This document shows, in pieces, positions 61,537 through 64,000 of a DNA stretch of 64,000 bases. Below the pieces are notes generated by a model that did no database searches, was not told the DNA's origin, and saw nothing but the letters and a program-made list of their open reading frames with translations. A program made the translations under genes and the position numbers. How positions within the stretch are numbered: the first letter of the stretch is position 1; every line of letters starts with the position of its first letter. Source of the stretch: Lachnospiraceae bacterium (GTDB taxonomy: Bacteria > Bacillota > Clostridia > Lachnospirales > Lachnospiraceae); contig JAKSPD010000001.1 of NCBI GenBank assembly GCA_024405115.1, forward strand, positions 118,728-182,727, in the 5' to 3' direction.

Positions 61537-62445
61537 TTATCTTAAATAAGCACAGGCGGCCAGTGCTGCCATTGCCCCGTCGGCACAGGCCGTGGTGACC
61601 TGACGTACGTCTTTCCTCCTGCAGTCACCTGCAACAAAAACTCCCGGAGTCTTTGTGAGCGTGCTCTCATCAGAAAGGAAGTATCCGCGTTCATCAAGAT
61701 CTGCATAGCCGGCAAAGATACCGTTTTCAGGAATGAGCCCGATTGCAACAAAAAGGCCGTCACAGATGATGGTTTCCCGCTCATTTGTTAGCTTGTTTTC
61801 GATTTCTATTCCTTTGAATGAATCATTTTCGATTACAATCGAAATAAAACGCGTGTTGAAACGGGATTTTACATTGTCGTGCTTAAGAAGATCCTGCTGA
61901 AGCTTCTTGTCCGCGGTAAAATCCGGAAGGTCCTGAAGCATTACTACCTCGCTGCATTTCTCCTGAAGAAGAACTGCCTCAACAAAGGCGGAGTTTCCGC
62001 CACCCGCCACTGCGACCTTCTTTCCTTTATAAAAATCCCCATCGCAGACCGCGCAGAATGAGATACCGTTTCCGACAAGTTCCTCCTCACCGGGAAGCCC
62101 AAGCATCCTGTGTTTTACTCCGGCGGCGATTATCACTGCCCTTCCGGTAAACTCCCCGCCCATGGAAGTCTTCACTGTCTTTGTCTCGCCGGATGCCTCT
62201 ATTTCCGTGACCTCGTCAAATTCGAGCTCAGCTCCCTGATCCATGATCTGGGAAAGGAACCTGTCAGCAAATTCATTTCCGCTGACTGAAACAAAACCGG
62301 GTATGTTTTCAACTCTCGGCGAATAGGTGATCTGTCCTCCGAATGCGGATTTCTCAATCACCAGAACGGTTTTTCCGTTTCTCAATCCATAAAGTGCTGC
62401 TGTCATGCCGGCGGGTCCGCCGCCGATTACGATTATGTCGTACAT
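61537..62445 (-). CDS. trxB: Thioredoxin reductase
   Basis: TrxB reduces thioredoxin with NADPH and FAD. The 302-residue protein has GGGPAGMTAALYG (FAD site), the redox motif CAVCDGDFY near residue 134, GGGNSAFVEAV (NADPH site), and the C-terminal FVAGDCRRKDVRQVTTACADG segment (split here). GGAG precedes the ATG. It lies downstream of nrdD, whose redoxin domain it could reduce; coaX follows it. Confidence 0.95.
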   Translation of the reverse strand: MYDIIVIGGGPAGMTAALYGLRNGKTVLVIEKSAFGGQITYSPRVENIPGFVSVSGNEFADRFLSQIMDQGAELEFDEVTEIEASGETKTVKTSMGGEFTGRAVIIAAGVKHRMLGLPGEEELVGNGISFCAVCDGDFYKGKKVAVAGGGNSAFVEAVLLQEKCSEVVMLQDLPDFTADKKLQQDLLKHDNVKSRFNTRFISIVIENDSFKGIEIENKLTNERETIICDGLFVAIGLIPENGIFAGYADLDERGYFLSDESTLTKTPGVFVAGDCRRKDVRQVTTACADGAMAALAACAYLR

Positions 62446-62464
62446 AAAACTCTCCAGGGTTTGT

Positions 62465-62496
62465 AAAAAGCCGGAAGTCTTTTAACTCCCGGCTTC
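62465..62496 (-). terminator. Rho-independent terminator of nrdD
   Basis: AAGCCGGGAGT and ACTTCCGGCTT form a stem on the minus strand just after the nrdD stop, followed by TTTTT. It would reduce but perhaps not stop transcription into trxB. Confidence 0.82.
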
Positions 62497-62501
62497 CTTT
62501 T

Positions 62502-64000
62502 TTACTTTACAAGTGCTGTTTCGTTCATCCACTTGATGATGTTTGAAGCTCCGGCTATTTTTTCATCGCCCACGATAAGCGTGGGGGCCTGCTTGATTCC
62601 GTACTTCTTTGCAGTGTCGGGATCCTCAGTGCAGTTTACCGTTTCATACTTTATTCCTGCCTGGTCAAACTTTGCACATACAAGCTTGCAGTTCGGACAT
62701 GTGCTCGTCTTGAACAGTGTCGGAACGGAACTGCTTATGGTCTTTCCTTCCGTCTCGATGTTTTCCTTTTCGGAAAGGTCCACCGTTACTGTAGCCGCAG
62801 CGGGTTTGATTCCTGAATGAAGTGCATAGGATGACTCAACGTCGTATTCCTTACGGTCCTTGTATTCCTGGCTCTTTCCGTCATTCCAGTTCTGAACGGG
62901 ACGGTAATAACCTGTTATACGGCTGTAAACCTCTGCCTTCTTTCCACAGATGGGGCACTCAAAGTGCTCTCCGATAAGGTATCCGTGTTCAGCACACACT
63001 GAATATGTGGGGCTCATCGTATAGTACGGGAGCTTATAGTTTTCAGCAATGGTACGTACAAGCTTTGCGGCGCTCTGCCAGCTCGGAAGCTTCTCTCCGA
63101 GGAACGCATGGAATACCGTTCCTGAAGTGTAAAGTGTCTGAAGGTCATCCTGAACATCAAGTGCATCAAATATGTCTGAGGTATAGCCTACCGGCAGATG
63201 TGATGAGTTGGTGTAATAAGGAGTTCCGCATGCCTCATTGGCAGTGATGATGTCCGGGTATTTCTTCTTGTCGTGCTTTGCAAGACGGTAGGAAGTTGAT
63301 TCAGCGGGAGTTGCCTCAAGGTTATAGAGGTCACCGTACATCTCCTGATAATCTGAGAGACGCTCACGCATATGATTAAGTACTTCCTTTGCAAAATCCT
63401 GGGCTTCCTTATGTGTAAGGTCCTTCTTGAGCCACTTGGCGTTAAGTCCTGCCTCATTCATTCCTACAAGGCCGATGGTTGAGAAATGGTTTGCAAATGT
63501 TCCGAGATATCTCTTTGTGTAAGGATAAAGTCCCTTCTCAAGAAGCCCTGTGATAACCTCCCTCTTTACACGGAGGCTGCGTGCGGCGATGTCCATCATG
63601 TGGTCAAGGCGCTTATAGAAGTCTTCCTTTGTTTCAGCAAGATATGCAATCCTGGGCATGTTGATCGTAACAACGCCGATGGACCCTGTTGACTCGCCTG
63701 ATCCGAAGAAACCGCCTGATTTCTTACGGAGCTCACGGAGGTCAAGACGGAGACGGCAGCACATTGAACGAACGTCTGAGGGCTCCATGTCTGAATTGAT
63801 GTAGTTTGAGAAATACGGTGTACCGTATTTTGCGGTCATTTCAAAGAGAAGCTTGTTGTTCTCAGTTTCCGACCAGTCAAAGTCCCTTGTGATAGAATAT
63901 GTGGGGATGGGATACTGGAATCCGCGGCCATTTGCATCTCCCTCAATCATGATCTCGATGAAGGCCTTGTTGACCATGTCCATTTCCTTCTTGCAGTCTT
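62502..64000 (-). CDS. nrdD: Anaerobic (class III) ribonucleotide reductase with fused redoxin, N-terminal part outside window
   Basis: NrdD reduces ribonucleoside triphosphates with a glycyl radical, so DNA synthesis can proceed without oxygen. The frame is open to base 64000, leaving about 498 residues. Visible features include CAEHGYLIGEHFECPICG (zinc-binding cysteines) and RITGYYRPVQNWNDGK with the glycyl-radical Gly. After about 60 further residues comes a thioredoxin-fold domain with TCPNCKLVC and KQAPTLIVGDEKIAG, similar to NrdH or glutaredoxin. Class III enzymes of the thioredoxin-using type (NrdD2) exist; the fusion would provide the electron donor in cis. trxB follows directly. Confidence 0.92.
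   Translation of the reverse strand, partial: DCKKEMDMVNKAFIEIMIEGDANGRGFQYPIPTYSITRDFDWSETENNKLLFEMTAKYGTPYFSNYINSDMEPSDVRSMCCRLRLDLRELRKKSGGFFGSGESTGSIGVVTINMPRIAYLAETKEDFYKRLDHMMDIAARSLRVKREVITGLLEKGLYPYTKRYLGTFANHFSTIGLVGMNEAGLNAKWLKKDLTHKEAQDFAKEVLNHMRERLSDYQEMYGDLYNLEATPAESTSYRLAKHDKKKYPDIITANEACGTPYYTNSSHLPVGYTSDIFDALDVQDDLQTLYTSGTVFHAFLGEKLPSWQSAAKLVRTIAENYKLPYYTMSPTYSVCAEHGYLIGEHFECPICGKKAEVYSRITGYYRPVQNWNDGKSQEYKDRKEYDVESSYALHSGIKPAAATVTVDLSEKENIETEGKTISSSVPTLFKTSTCPNCKLVCAKFDQAGIKYETVNCTEDPDTAKKYGIKQAPTLIVGDEKIAGASNIIKWMNETALVK

Overview
This window looks like a chromosomal segment from an anaerobic, low-to-mid GC Firmicute, most likely a Lachnospiraceae-type Clostridium. The pointers are an oxygen-independent class III ribonucleotide reductase, a clostridial 2[4Fe-4S] ferredoxin, a type III glutamine synthetase beside NADP-glutamate dehydrogenase, AddAB instead of RecBCD, the rpsF-ssb-rpsR and gdpP-rplI-dnaB blocks, a group II ECF transporter module, and sigma-A promoters and Shine-Dalgarno sites of Firmicutes type. 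I see no rRNA, tRNA, CRISPR, phage or insertion sequence; nearly everything is chromosomal and tightly packed. Taxonomy is inferred, not searched.

Positions 1-10.9 kb (minus strand) form a nitrogen block transcribed gdhA, glnN, purA, purB, guaA, glmS, pyrG (cut by the window edge): ammonia to glutamate to glutamine, then nucleotide and amino-sugar enzymes that mostly use that glutamine. A divergent LysR regulator with tandem inverted repeats in the shared intergenic region probably controls gdhA. From 11.9 to 18.6 kb there are accessory metabolic genes: an esterase, an SseB-macrodomain fusion, a HAD phosphatase coupled to a 54-residue ORF, a two-gene membrane pair (DUF5058 type), an M20 peptidase and a single-pass surface protein. 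From 18.7 to 24.6 kb lie rpsF-ssb-rpsR and gdpP-rplI-dnaB, with a DUF5662 gene between them.

Positions 24.8-28.2 kb hold a ferredoxin, a DUF2284 protein and one highlight: an XRE repressor, an ImmA/IrrE metalloprotease and a 93-residue protein in a GTGA-overlapped operon, divergent from a Y-family DNA polymerase. Near-consensus promoters on both strands are overlaid by repeated copies of an operator-like palindrome (ATGWAATTWCAT). This resembles a DdrO/IrrE-type, LexA-independent damage response.

Positions 28.2-40.7 kb carry a secreted protein, an anion permease, addB-addA (whose promoter lies inside a 30-bp inverted repeat with the start codon at the predicted transcription start), a small secreted protein, tyrS, and the second highlight: a radical SAM/SPASM enzyme translationally coupled to a lipoprotein with four VYGPP repeats, expressed from its own promoter. 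It looks like a Firmicutes member of the rSAM/lipoprotein class, with an unknown modified product.

Positions 40.7-47.9 kb form one overlapping operon from a perfect consensus promoter: murG, ecfA1, ecfT, ecfA2, truA, an orphan corrinoid protein, its RACo-type reductive activator, and dus. Positions 48-60.2 kb contain an envelope unit: a lipoprotein, O-antigen ligase-like protein, DUF2142 membrane protein, rfbC, a polysaccharide ABC permease without an adjacent ATPase, plsC, a response regulator and histidine kinase, a large membrane-anchored protein and an ABC-2 transporter. The end has a strongly promoted 71-residue membrane protein, coaX, trxB and an nrdD with a fused redoxin domain (cut by the window edge).
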